Shown one piece after another: positions 56,321-64,000 of a stretch of DNA of 64,000 nt. The notes under the pieces were generated by a model, which searched no databases, was not told the DNA's origin, and saw nothing but the letters and a program-made list of their open reading frames with translations. The stretch's first letter is position 1, and every line of letters begins with the position of its first letter. The DNA comes from Paraburkholderia acidisoli (GTDB lineage: Bacteria; Pseudomonadota; Gammaproteobacteria; Burkholderiales; Burkholderiaceae), in contig NZ_CP046913.1 in assembly GCF_009789675.1 (NCBI RefSeq), positions 992,001 to 1,056,000 on the forward strand. The letters are read 5' to 3'. Both the position numbers and the translations under genes were made by a program.

Positions 56321-57427
56321 TCAGCGCACTTTCCGTGCGTAGCGCCAGGCGAGTTCGGCCATGGGCTTCGCGCGGCGGCCCGCGTCGGCGGCTTGCGCGC
56401 TCGCGGCCGTGCCGTCCACCACGCGCTTCATGATTCCTTGCAGGATCGCCGCGATGCGGAACATGTTGTAGGCGAGGTAGAAGTTCCAGTCGCCGCGAAT
56501 CTCGACGCCCGTGCGCTCGCAATAGCGTGCGACGTAGTGCGCTTCGTCGGGAATGCCGAGCGCTTTCCAGTCGAGCCCGGCGATGCCGCGAAACTGCGCG
56601 GGATCGACATGCCACGCCATGCAGTGATACGAGAAGTCGGCGAGCGGATGACCGAGCGTGGAGAGTTCCCAGTCGAGCACGGCCAGCACGCGCGGCTCGT
56701 GCGGATGAAAGATCAGGTTGTCGAGCCGGTAGTCGCCGTGCACGACCGAAACCCGCGTGTCGTTCGCATTGGATTCGTCGGGCATGTGCTGCGGCAGCCA
56801 TTCGATCAGCCGGTGCATGGCGTCGATGGGCTCGGTTTCCGAAGCCAGATACTGGCGGCTCCAGCGGTCGATCTGGCGCGCGAAATAGTTGCCGGGTTTG
56901 CCGTAATCGGCGAGACCGACAGCCTCGGGCTTCACGTTGTGGAGCGCCGCGATCACGCGATTCATCTCGCCGTAGATCGCGCCGCGCTGCTCGGGCGTCA
57001 TGCCGGGCAGCGACTGATCCCAGAGCACGCGGCCCTCGACGAACTCCATCACGTAGAACGCGCGGCCGATCACGCTTTCGTCCTCGCACAGCGCGAGCAT
57101 GTTCGCGACGGGCACCTCGGTCGCCGCCAGGGCGGCCATCACGCGATACTCGCGCTCGATGGCGTGCGCGGAAGGCAGCAGCTTGGCTTTCGGTCCGGGC
57201 TTCGCGCGCATCACGTAAGTGCGGCGCGGCGTGACGAGCTTGAAGGTCGGGTTCGATTGACCGCCCGCGAACTGCTCGATCGTGAGCGGTCCTTCGAAGC
57301 CCGCGACGTGCGCGGCGAGCCACGCGGCCAGCGCGTCCATGTCGAAGCGCTGGCGCGCGGCCACGGGGCGCGTGCCCTCGAACGCCGAGTAGTCGGTGGG
57401 CGTGGGCTTCGCGGTGTCTCCATCCAT
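56321..57427 (-). CDS. APH-like phosphotransferase (hydroxyacyl-CoA kinase candidate)
   Basis: A 368-residue kinase-fold protein of the aminoglycoside-phosphotransferase/ACAD10 N-terminal group. The ATP lysine is likely Lys76 ([13 protein letters not shown]). The catalytic loop is [10 protein letters not shown] (228-237) and the Mg-binding motif LDWE (251-254). [12 protein letters not shown] is the nucleotide loop. Known relatives are LvaA and the kinase domain of ACAD11, which phosphorylate 4-hydroxyacyl-CoA. CGGAGAC precedes the ATG at 57427. An antibiotic-resistance role is unlikely in this setting. Confidence 0.85.
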   Translation of the reverse strand: MDGDTAKPTPTDYSAFEGTRPVAARQRFDMDALAAWLAAHVAGFEGPLTIEQFAGGQSNPTFKLVTPRRTYVMRAKPGPKAKLLPSAHAIEREYRVMAALAATEVPVANMLALCEDESVIGRAFYVMEFVEGRVLWDQSLPGMTPEQRGAIYGEMNRVIAALHNVKPEAVGLADYGKPGNYFARQIDRWSRQYLASETEPIDAMHRLIEWLPQHMPDESNANDTRVSVVHGDYRLDNLIFHPHEPRVLAVLDWELSTLGHPLADFSYHCMAWHVDPAQFRGIAGLDWKALGIPDEAHYVARYCERTGVEIRGDWNFYLAYNMFRIAAILQGIMKRVVDGTAASAQAADAGRRAKPMAELAWRYARKVR

Positions 57428-57473
57428 GCTCGTCTCCGTGTTTTCGGGTTGTCCCGGGAATGGCCGTGAGCGC

Positions 57474-58202
57474 TCAGCCTGCCGGGCGAAAGCGCAGATA
57501 TTGCGCGTACAGCATCTCCATCGTCGTGTTGCGTACGTCGCGATGCAGCGGCGCAGGCGGCGCGTAGTTGAGCGTGCGCACCACCCAGTCGTGGCTCGCG
57601 GTTCCCACGTCGAGCGCGTTGATGCAGCCCGTGGCCTGGGCGAGATGACCGAAGAACGCACGGCCGCCCGCCGTGATCGCGTGCGAGAGGATCGCGCGGT
57701 TCACGCCGCCGTGCAGCACCAGCAGGGCGGTGTCCCACGCGGTATCGGCGCGCAGCGCGGTGAGCGCGGGCAGCACGCGATCGAGCAATTCGCCGATGGT
57801 CTCGCCGCCCAGAAAGCGCGTGGTTTCGGGCACGACGCCGTCGAACGCGCCCAGAAAGGCGCTTTCGACCTGGTCGGGCGGCAATGCCGCGAGCGTCGCA
57901 AGCCGTCCGCCGCGGATTTCCTGCCACGCCGGTTCGACCTCGAGCGCGATCGACTGCCCGGTGGCCGCGAGCACGCACTCGGCCGTCTCGACCGTGCGGC
58001 GCAGGCCGCTCACGATCACCCGGTCGAAGCGCAAGCCGGCCAGCGCGAACGCCGCGCCCGCGGCGCTCGCCTGCGCGCGGCCGTGCTCGTTGAGCGGCAC
58101 GGTATCCGGGTCGATAGCGCGGCCGGAGTCGTCGAAATAGGTGACGTCGCCGTGCCGCATCACGTAGAGGCGGCGGCGCGCGGGCAGCACGTAGTCGCTC
58201 AT
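57474..58202 (-). CDS. Histidine phosphatase (phosphoglycerate-mutase superfamily)
   Basis: A 242-residue branch-1 or branch-like histidine phosphatase. The catalytic motif is MRHG (15-18, His17), a VSGLRRTVETAE segment carries the next Arg, and VLHGGVNRAILSH contains the second His. Such enzymes hydrolyse a phosphate monoester. Its place between the kinase and enoyl-CoA hydratase genes suggests it removes a phosphate connected to that pathway, though SixA- or CobC-like roles are possible. No clear ribosome site precedes the ATG. Confidence 0.85.
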   Translation of the reverse strand: MSDYVLPARRRLYVMRHGDVTYFDDSGRAIDPDTVPLNEHGRAQASAAGAAFALAGLRFDRVIVSGLRRTVETAECVLAATGQSIALEVEPAWQEIRGGRLATLAALPPDQVESAFLGAFDGVVPETTRFLGGETIGELLDRVLPALTALRADTAWDTALLVLHGGVNRAILSHAITAGGRAFFGHLAQATGCINALDVGTASHDWVVRTLNYAPPAPLHRDVRNTTMEMLYAQYLRFRPAG

Positions 58203-58216
58203 GGCGTGGCTGGCGC

Positions 58217-59005
58217 TCACTTGTAGGCCGGGGCGCGCTTTTCGAGGAACGCGGTGATGCCCTCGAGCCCGTCGCGATGATGGAGCGACGCCACGAAGTG
58301 CTCGCGTTCGTCGCCGAGTTGCGCTTCGAGCGGCTGCGTGGTGGCCGCGCTCGTGAGGGTTTTGATGCGCGCGACCGAGTTCGGCGAAATCTTCGCGATC
58401 TCGTCGGCCCAGGCGAGCGCCGTGTCGAGCGCCGTGTGCGGTTTCGCGACGCGGTTCACCACGCCCAGTTCCGCGAGCCGTGCCGCGCTGATCGGTTTGC
58501 CTTCGACCATCACTTCGAACGCGAGCGCGCGCGGCAACGCGTTGGCGAGGAACCACGAGCCGCCGCCGTCGGGCGTGAGACCGACGCGCGAATAGGCCAT
58601 GACGAATTTCGCGTCGTCGGCGGCCACGAGCAGGTCGGCGGCGAGCGCGAGCGAAAAGCCCGCGCCCGCGGCGGCGCCTTCCACGGCCGCGATCACCGGC
58701 TTGCTCGACTGCCGCATCGCCGTGATCCACGCAGCCAGCATGTCGATGCTGGCGGCTTGCACGGCCGGCTCCTTCGCGCGGTTTTCCAGCAGCCGGTTGA
58801 GGTTGCCGCCCGCGCAGAAGAAGTGGTCGGCGCCCGTGAGCACGATCGCGCGCAGCGAGGTGTCGCGCTCGGCGGCGTCGAAGGCTTCGACGGCCGCGGC
58901 ATACATGTCGGGATGCAGCGCATTGCGTGCGCCGGGGTTCGACAGCGTCAGAACGAGCGTCGATTCGTGGCCTTCCGGGCGGCTGCTGCGAAGTTCGGCG
59001 CTCAT
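58217..59005 (-). CDS. Enoyl-CoA hydratase/isomerase family protein
   Basis: A 262-residue crotonase-fold protein. The oxyanion-hole segments are DHFFCAGGNLNRL and AAVEGAAAGAGFSLALAADL. The catalytic region reads YSRVGLTPDGGGSWFLANAL, with Asp where hydratases have the second Glu; that form is seen in PaaG-like isomerases and degradative enzymes. So isomerase is as likely as hydratase. It is the first gene of the minus-strand row that continues with the phosphatase, kinase and dehydrogenase genes (14, 46 and 65 bp gaps). Confidence 0.88.
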   Translation of the reverse strand: MSAELRSSRPEGHESTLVLTLSNPGARNALHPDMYAAAVEAFDAAERDTSLRAIVLTGADHFFCAGGNLNRLLENRAKEPAVQAASIDMLAAWITAMRQSSKPVIAAVEGAAAGAGFSLALAADLLVAADDAKFVMAYSRVGLTPDGGGSWFLANALPRALAFEVMVEGKPISAARLAELGVVNRVAKPHTALDTALAWADEIAKISPNSVARIKTLTSAATTQPLEAQLGDEREHFVASLHHRDGLEGITAFLEKRAPAYK

Positions 59006-59059
59006 TGCGTCATCTCGGGGGAAGTGGAAAGATCGGCGACGTGCCCGGCGCCGGTTGTC

Positions 59060-59069
59060 TCAATATTGA
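59060..59069. promoter_or_regulatory. TCAATATTGA palindrome in the divergent ECH/GST gap
   Basis: A perfect 10-bp palindrome in the 182-bp region between the divergent hydratase and GST genes. Two possible plus-strand -10 boxes, TAGAAT (59104-59109) and TACAAT (59121-59126), lie nearby, without clear -35 boxes. It is a plausible operator only. Confidence 0.35.
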
Positions 59070-59187
59070 AATGATTCATGGGAAGCATGGCTCCTGGATA
59101 GGCTTAGAATAGCACGGTCGTACAATTTCAAGAAAACGGTCTGGCGCGATGCTCGCTCGCGTCGACGCCCTCAAGGAGGCAATCACG

Positions 59188-59829
59188 ATGATCAAGCTGC
59201 ACGGTGTCGCGCTTTCGAATTACTACAACAAGGTCAAGTTCCTGCTGCTGGAACACGACATCGCGTTCGAGGAGGTGGCGGCGCCGCTGCCGCTCGCCGA
59301 GTCGCGGTACGCGCAGTCGCCGGCCGGCAAGATTCCGTACCTGGAGACGGAGCACGGGTTTCTGTGCGAGTCGGGGGTGATCGTCGAATATCTGGCGGCG
59401 CGCTTTCCCGAAAAGCACATTTTCGCCGCCGACGCGTGGCAGGCCGCCAGGGAGCGCGAACTGATCGTGTTCATCGAGACGCATCTCGAACTCAACGTGC
59501 GCGAGCTGTACGCCGAGGCGTTCTTCGGCGGCACGGTCAGCGACGAGGTGAAGACGACGATAGAAAAGCGCCTGCGCCGCTATGTGGCTGGCTTCGCGCG
59601 GCTCGCGAAGTTCGCGCCGTACGTGGCGGGCGACCGGTTCGGCGTGGTCGATGCCGCCGCGTTCGTAAGCTTGCCGCTCGTGGGCCGCGCAACGCAGACG
59701 ATCTACGGCCACGATTTTCTCGCCGACGTGGGGATCGACTGGCGCGCCTACCTCAAGCTGATCGGCGAGCGTCCGGCCGCGCAGCGCGTGAGCGCCGACC
59801 GCAAGACGTATATCGAGGCGAACGCGTAA
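59188..59829 (+). CDS. Glutathione S-transferase family protein
   Basis: A 213-residue protein with the usual two GST domains. SNYYNKVKFLLLEHDIAFEE opens the thioredoxin-like part; AGKIPYLETEHGFLCESGVI holds the cis-Pro and the Glu-Ser that bind the glutathione gamma-glutamyl group. The helical domain follows. AAGGAGGCAATCACG before the ATG at 59188 makes the start secure; an in-frame ATG at 59149 is not needed. Its substrate is unknown. Confidence 0.9.
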   Translation: MIKLHGVALSNYYNKVKFLLLEHDIAFEEVAAPLPLAESRYAQSPAGKIPYLETEHGFLCESGVIVEYLAARFPEKHIFAADAWQAARERELIVFIETHLELNVRELYAEAFFGGTVSDEVKTTIEKRLRRYVAGFARLAKFAPYVAGDRFGVVDAAAFVSLPLVGRATQTIYGHDFLADVGIDWRAYLKLIGERPAAQRVSADRKTYIEANA

Positions 59830-59901
59830 GCGTTCGCGCCAGCCAGCATGGCGATGCGGCGCGTGCGATGACCGGCGGCGAGGCATCGCGCGCGCCACGG
59901 C

Positions 59902-61092
59902 TCAAAGGCGCGCGAGCCGCTCGAGTGCGCTCGCGAGCGTGCTTTCCTGCTTGGCGAAGCAAAAGCGCACCACGCCCGACTCATGCGGCTCGTGATAGAA
60001 CGCCGAGACCGGAATCGCGGCCACGCCGATCTCGGTCGTGAGCCATTTCGAAAACTCGGCTTCGGGCAGATCGCTGATCGCCGAATAGTCGACGCACTGG
60101 AAGTACGTGCCTTCGCAAGGCAGCAGCTTGAAGCGCGTATTGGCGAGACCGGCGCGGAAGAAGTCGCGCTTTTGCTGATAGAACGCGGGCAGTTCGAGAT
60201 ACGGTTTCGGATCGCGCAGATACTGCGCGAGGCCGTACTGCATGGGCGTATTCACGGTGAACACGTTGAACTGGTGCACCTTGCGGAACTCCGCGGTGAG
60301 CGGCGCGGGCGCGGCCACATAGCCCACCTTCCAGCCCGTCACGTGATAGGTCTTGCCGAAACTCGACACGATGAAGCTGCGCGCGGCCAGCTCCGGGTAA
60401 CGCGCGACGCTCTCGTGCGGCTGGCCGTCGTAGACCATGTGCTCGTAGACCTCGTCGGAAAGAATCAGCACGTTGGTGCCGCGCACGATGTCCTGCAGCT
60501 TCTGCATGTCCTCGGCGCGCCAGACCGTGCCCGTGGGGTTGTGCGGCGTGTTGATGAGGATCAGGCGCGTTTTCGGCGTGATGGCGGCGGCGAGGCGGTC
60601 GAACGGGATGGCGTAGTCGGGCGCTTCGAGCGTCACGAACACGGGCACGCCGCCCGCGAGTTCGATCGAGGGCAGATAGCTGTCGTAAGTCGGTTCGACC
60701 ACGATCACTTCGTCGCCGGGGTGCACGGTCGCGAGAATCGCCGTGAGCAGCGCCTGGGTCGCGCCCGCCGTTACCGTGATCTCGGTGTTGGCGTCATAGC
60801 GGCGGCCGTAGACCTGCTCGATCTTGCCGGCGATCGCCTCGCGCAGCGCGGCCACGCCAGCCATCGGCGGATACTGGTTGTGGCCTTCGCGCATGGCCTG
60901 CGCAACCGCGTCGACGATGCGCGCGTCGCAATCGAAATCGGGGAAGCCCTGGCCCAGGTTCACCGCGCCTCGTTCGGCGGCGAGCGCGCTCATCACGGTG
61001 AAGATCGTCGTGCCGACGTTGGGCAGACGCGACGGAAAAGAGGGCGTGAGCAGGGCGTCCTGCGTGGCGTTCGGGGAATGCGGAGCGTTCAT
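59902..61092 (-). CDS. PLP-dependent aminotransferase (class I/II, YbdL/methionine type)
   Basis: A 396-residue fold-type I aminotransferase. NLGQGFPDFDCDARIVDAVA, GHNQYPPMAG, NTPHNPTGTVW, LSDEVYEHMVYDG and the PLP-lysine segment SSFGKTYHVTGWKVGYVAAP are visible, with the substrate Arg in GVVRFCFAKQ. The pattern fits YbdL and kynurenine aminotransferase relatives that favour methionine, glutamine or aromatic amino acids. The start at 61092 is the first ATG; a TTG at 61140 adds nothing conserved. Confidence 0.9.
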   Translation of the reverse strand: MNAPHSPNATQDALLTPSFPSRLPNVGTTIFTVMSALAAERGAVNLGQGFPDFDCDARIVDAVAQAMREGHNQYPPMAGVAALREAIAGKIEQVYGRRYDANTEITVTAGATQALLTAILATVHPGDEVIVVEPTYDSYLPSIELAGGVPVFVTLEAPDYAIPFDRLAAAITPKTRLILINTPHNPTGTVWRAEDMQKLQDIVRGTNVLILSDEVYEHMVYDGQPHESVARYPELAARSFIVSSFGKTYHVTGWKVGYVAAPAPLTAEFRKVHQFNVFTVNTPMQYGLAQYLRDPKPYLELPAFYQQKRDFFRAGLANTRFKLLPCEGTYFQCVDYSAISDLPEAEFSKWLTTEIGVAAIPVSAFYHEPHESGVVRFCFAKQESTLASALERLARL

Positions 61093-61173
61093 GTCGCGAG
61101 CGGCAGGCTTTCGTGGAAGGGAAAGCCTGATTGTAGGCAAATCGGCGCGCGCGGTGTTTCGCTCGTCGCGCGC

Positions 61174-61710
61174 TCAGCGTGGCGCGGGTTGCCCGGCGCT
61201 CACGCATTCGGCCACGAACGCGTCGGGCGTGGCGATCCGAAAGCCGAAGTCGCGCGCCACGCGCTTCGCCAGCTTGAGCACGGCGCGGTCTTTCGAGACG
61301 AGCCATTGCGCGCCGCTCGCGCGAGCGAGTTCGAGGAACTTCTGATCGTCGCGGTCGCGGCATTGCGGCAGCGCTCGTGCGTCGGCGGGCAGTTCGGGCG
61401 GCTCGATCCGCGTCACGAGCGTGGCCAGCGCCGCGAGCACGTCGGCTTTCGCGACGCCGCGCGCGGCGAGATGCGGATAGTCGAGCACGAAGGCGAGTTC
61501 GGCGTGGCAGCGCGCGTCGATCAGCGCCTGGATCGAGCCGGCTTCGAGCGCCGCGCGAATCGGGCGCGTGTGCACGTCGTCGAAAACAAGAATGTCGAGC
61601 CAGACGTTGGAGTCGAGCACGACCGTCAGCGCGGGCGTGCCGGCCGGTTGAGGCGAGGCGGCGGAAGACAATGAGGCGGGAGAAGCGGTGGGGGGCGTGA
61701 GGCCGGTCAT
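61174..61710 (-). CDS. PIN-domain protein (putative toxin component, TIGR00305 type)
   Basis: A 178-residue protein: a ~28-residue disordered lead, then a PIN domain. Acidic active-site residues are seen at Asp33 ([12 protein letters not shown]), the Glu of [12 protein letters not shown], and [13 protein letters not shown], with VSKDRAVL near the end. PIN domains are Mg-dependent RNases and often VapC toxins. No small antitoxin gene lies next to it: the neighbours are an aminotransferase and yaaA. It may act as a stand-alone RNase. It is divergent from yaaA with a 64-bp gap. Confidence 0.85.
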   Translation of the reverse strand: MTGLTPPTASPASLSSAASPQPAGTPALTVVLDSNVWLDILVFDDVHTRPIRAALEAGSIQALIDARCHAELAFVLDYPHLAARGVAKADVLAALATLVTRIEPPELPADARALPQCRDRDDQKFLELARASGAQWLVSKDRAVLKLAKRVARDFGFRIATPDAFVAECVSAGQPAPR

Positions 61711-61774
61711 TCGTGAATTCGCTACAATCGGGCTTTCGCCTTTGAACATCGGCACTCCGTGCCTGCAAGCCTCT

Positions 61775-62557
61775 ATGATAATCGTTCTGTCGCCGGCCAA
61801 ATCGCTCGACTATGACACGCCGGCGCACATCGACACCCACACCATCCCCGATTTCGTCGACGACGCCGCCGAGCTGATCGACGGCCTGCGCCGCCTCTCG
61901 CCGCAGCAGATCGGGTCGCTCATGAGCATTTCCGATCCGCTCGCGCAGCTGAATTTCCAGCGCTACGCCGACTGGTCGAAGCGCTTCACGCGCAAGAACG
62001 CGAAACAGGCCGTGCTCGCCTTCAACGGCGACGTCTACGAGGGCTTCGACGCGAAATCGCTTTCCGCCACCGACCTCGACTATGCGCAGCGCCACGTGCG
62101 CGTGCTCTCGGGTCTGTATGGCGTGCTGCGGCCGCTCGATCTGCTGCAGCCGTATCGGCTCGAAATGGGCACGCGCTTCGAGAACGCGCGCGGCAAGGAT
62201 CTCTACGCCTTCTGGGGCGAGCGCATCACGCAGGCGCTCAACGCGCAGTTGCAACACAATCGCAAAAGCTCGCGCGTGCTCGTGAACTGCGCGTCGAACG
62301 AGTACTTCAAGGCGGTCAAGCCGAAGCAGCTCGCGGCGCCGGTCATCACGCCCGTGTTCGAAGACTTCAAGGGCGGCCGCTACAAGATCATCAGCTTCCA
62401 TGCGAAGCGCGCGCGCGGCTTGATGGCGCGCTACGCGGTGGAGAACCGCATCGCCGAACCGGAAGCGCTCAAGGCGTTCGACAGCGAAGGCTACGCATTC
62501 GATGCGGGCGCATCGAACGATTCGACCTATGTGTTTCGCCGGCGCCTCGCCGACTGA
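61775..62557 (+). CDS. yaaA: Peroxide stress protein YaaA (DUF328)
   Basis: A 260-residue protein that opens [20 protein letters not shown] and contains [33 protein letters not shown] and [11 protein letters not shown], the YaaA signature. In E. coli, YaaA lowers free iron during H2O2 stress and binds DNA. Length is standard. The ATG at 61775 lies right before the conserved start. The carboxypeptidase gene follows 15 bp later. Confidence 0.95.
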   Translation: MIIVLSPAKSLDYDTPAHIDTHTIPDFVDDAAELIDGLRRLSPQQIGSLMSISDPLAQLNFQRYADWSKRFTRKNAKQAVLAFNGDVYEGFDAKSLSATDLDYAQRHVRVLSGLYGVLRPLDLLQPYRLEMGTRFENARGKDLYAFWGERITQALNAQLQHNRKSSRVLVNCASNEYFKAVKPKQLAAPVITPVFEDFKGGRYKIISFHAKRARGLMARYAVENRIAEPEALKAFDSEGYAFDAGASNDSTYVFRRRLAD

Positions 62558-62572
62558 TCGGAGGACAGCACC

Positions 62573-63736
62573 ATGACGATTGCCATTTCCAGCCAGTTCG
62601 ACGCAGGCGCGATCGAGGTCGTGTCGTGCGAGCGCGCCGACGACATTCGCCTGCGCGTGCGCCCCGACAATCAGTCGGAGTTCGCGCAATGGTTCTACTT
62701 CCGCGTGACGGGCGCGCGCGACGAGCGTTGCGTGATGACGTTCGAGAACGCGTCGGCGTGTGCGTTTCCGGAAGGCTGGCGCAACTACGAGGCGGTGGCG
62801 AGCTACGACCGCGTGAGCTGGTTCCGCGTGCCTACGTCGTACGACGGCAAGCACCTCGTGATCGACCACACGCCCGACTTCGACAGCATCTACTACGCGT
62901 ACTTCGAGCCTTATGGCGAAGAGCGCCATGCGGCGTTTCTCGGCGCGCTCCAGCAGTTGCCGCATGCGACGCTCACGGAACTGGGCCAGAGCGTGGAGGG
63001 CCGGCCGATGTCGCTGCTCACGCTCGGAACGGGCGGCGAGAGCGCGGCGAACGGCAAGCCTAAAAAAACCGTATGGATCGTCGCGCGTCAGCATCCGGGC
63101 GAGACGATGGCGGAATGGTTCGTCGAAGGTCTGGTGAAGCGGCTGGCGGGTTGGGGCGACTGGGCCGGCGATCCGGTCGCGCGCAAGCTCTACGATCACG
63201 CCGTGTTCCATATCGTGCCGAACATGAACCCGGACGGCAGCGTGCACGGCAATCTGCGCACCAACGCCGTGGGCGCGAACCTCAATCGCGAATGGATGGC
63301 GCCGGACGCGCAGCGCAGCCCCGAAGTGCTGGCGGTGCGCGAGGCGATCGAAGCCACGGGCGTCGATCTGTTCTTCGACATTCACGGCGACGAAACGCTG
63401 CCTTATGTATTCGTGGCCGGCTCGGAAATGCTGCCGGGCTTCACCGACCAGCAGCGCACCGAGCAGACCGCGTTTATCGAAGCGTTCAAGATCGCGAGCC
63501 CCGACTTCCAGGACAAGCACGGTTACGAAGCGAGCCGCTATCGTGAAGACGCGCTCAAGCTCGCCTCGAAGTACATCGGTCATCGCTACGGCTGCCTCTC
63601 GCTCACGCTGGAGATGCCGTTCAAGGACAACGCGAATCTGCCCGACGAGCGCGTGGGCTGGAACGGCGAGCGCAGCGCCGCGCTCGGCGCCGCGATGCTG
63701 CAGGCGATCCTGCATCACGTCGAAACGTTCGCCTGA
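62573..63736 (+). CDS. M14-family zinc carboxypeptidase (cytosolic carboxypeptidase-like)
   Basis: A 387-residue metallopeptidase with no signal peptide. An N-terminal beta-domain (about 1-120; EFAQWFYFRVTGARDERCVM) is typical of the CCP-like M14D group. The zinc ligands are His174 and Glu177 (ARQHPGETMAEWF) and a later His in LFFDIHGDE. NPDGSVHGNLRTNAVGANLN holds the substrate Arg/Asn, and SLTLEMPF the catalytic Glu. GGAGGACAGCACC precedes the ATG. Bacterial substrates of this group are not known to me. Confidence 0.9.
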   Translation: MTIAISSQFDAGAIEVVSCERADDIRLRVRPDNQSEFAQWFYFRVTGARDERCVMTFENASACAFPEGWRNYEAVASYDRVSWFRVPTSYDGKHLVIDHTPDFDSIYYAYFEPYGEERHAAFLGALQQLPHATLTELGQSVEGRPMSLLTLGTGGESAANGKPKKTVWIVARQHPGETMAEWFVEGLVKRLAGWGDWAGDPVARKLYDHAVFHIVPNMNPDGSVHGNLRTNAVGANLNREWMAPDAQRSPEVLAVREAIEATGVDLFFDIHGDETLPYVFVAGSEMLPGFTDQQRTEQTAFIEAFKIASPDFQDKHGYEASRYREDALKLASKYIGHRYGCLSLTLEMPFKDNANLPDERVGWNGERSAALGAAMLQAILHHVETFA

Positions 63737-63760
63737 AGCGCTTGCATCGCGGGTAAAAGA

Positions 63761-63795
63761 AAAGGGGGAAGCGGCCAGGCCGCTTCCCCCTTTTT
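63761..63795. terminator. Bidirectional terminator after the carboxypeptidase gene
   Basis: GGGGGAAGCGGCC (63764-63776) mirrors GGCCGCTTCCCCC (63778-63790) with AAA before and five T's after. It lies between two convergent genes and can serve both. Confidence 0.92.
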
Positions 63796-63846
63796 GTATC
63801 GACGATACGGGGTTCGACGAGATCGTGCGCGAGATGCGCCCGATCC

Positions 63847-64000
63847 CTTAGTGCTTCTTCTTTGTGGTCGACTTCTTGGCCGTGGATTTCGACTTGCCGC
63901 TGCTCGCCGTCGACTTGTGGCTCGATTTGCTCGACGTGGCCTTCTTCGACGAGCCTTTGCCGCCCTTCTTCACGACGTGCTTGCCCTTGCCATGCGCGCT
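63847..64000 (-). CDS. C-terminal end of a gene with a Lys/Ser-rich tail
   Basis: The stop codon is TTA at 63847-63849 (TAA on the minus strand), and the frame stays open to the window edge. The 51 visible residues are almost only Lys, Ser, Thr, Gly, Ala and His (for example KKATSSKSSHKSTASSGKSK and a final KKSTTKKKH). Such tails occur on histone-like proteins and on some secreted or cell-wall enzymes in Burkholderiales. The main domain is outside the window, so no function is given. Confidence 0.65.

Noticed and set aside
56321..57427. Aminoglycoside resistance gene
   Set aside because: The protein has the APH fold, but its closest pattern is the ACAD10/LvaA kinase group and it lies among acyl-CoA genes.
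60794..63718. Open frame of 974 codons on the minus strand opposite yaaA and the carboxypeptidase gene
   Set aside because: Antisense to two well-defined genes and crosses the aminotransferase in another frame; no recognisable domain or ribosome site.

Overview
The window is 64 kb of dense, high-GC chromosome with no plasmid, phage or insertion-sequence signature. Gene content and order (ilvI-ilvH-ilvC-psd-pssA-leuA, rpsO-pnp, tpiA-secG-tRNA-Leu-nuoA..N, DUF2818, DUF1178), together with a sigma/DUF3619/DUF3106/RDD operon, point to a betaproteobacterium of the family Burkholderiaceae (Burkholderia/Paraburkholderia-like), main chromosome. This assignment rests on recalled gene order and protein character, not on a database search.

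Layout. 1-413: end of an FtsX-type ABC permease. 507-8108: a probable aromatic-acid catabolic island. It holds a MarR regulator, a three-part Rieske dioxygenase (reductase, alpha, beta), an acyl-CoA ligase and an SDR on the minus strand, with a divergent thiolase-like protein plus DUF35 Zn-ribbon/OB partner around an AT-rich control region. 8221-12400: small housekeeping and accessory genes (truncated haemoglobin, AlaX editing protein, DUF924, SDR, LOG phosphoribohydrolase, TetR regulator). 12640-15631: a lipid-remodelling cluster (PlcP-like phospholipase C, Agt-like diacylglycerol glycosyltransferase, diacylglycerol kinase) preceded by an 18-bp PHO-box-like element. 15727-18304: sigma factor, single-TM DUF3619 protein, periplasmic DUF3106 protein and RDD membrane protein, which may form an envelope-sensing unit. 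18563-25940: branched-chain amino acid and phosphatidylethanolamine synthesis. The ilvI promoter carries a palindrome in its spacer, and leuA is preceded by a Leu/CTA-rich leader peptide that appears to be leaderless.

25972-33809: lipoprotein, solitary ABC substrate-binding protein, rpsO and pnp with structured leaders, quinone oxidoreductase, tpiA, secG and tRNA-Leu(GAG). 33854-49288: complete 14-gene NADH dehydrogenase I operon (nuoA to nuoN) followed by DUF2818. 49384-54105: NUDIX hydrolase, DUF1178 protein, then two acyl-CoA dehydrogenases and two MaoC-type proteins behind a TetR-type palindrome. 54144-59005 (minus): GST, then an acyl-CoA dehydrogenase, APH-like kinase, histidine phosphatase and enoyl-CoA hydratase, resembling a split ACAD10/11-type hydroxy-acid pathway. 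59188-64000: GST, methionine-type aminotransferase, orphan PIN protein, YaaA, M14 carboxypeptidase, and the Lys-rich tail of a gene running off the window.

Functionally the window combines core metabolism with several CoA-thioester catabolic modules and a phosphate-starvation lipid module. The best candidates for under-described biology are the PHO-box/PlcP/Agt/DgkA cluster, the sigma-DUF3619-DUF3106-RDD operon, the dioxygenase plus CoA-ligase plus thiolase/DUF35 island, the kinase/ACAD/phosphatase cluster, and the leaderless leu leader peptide.
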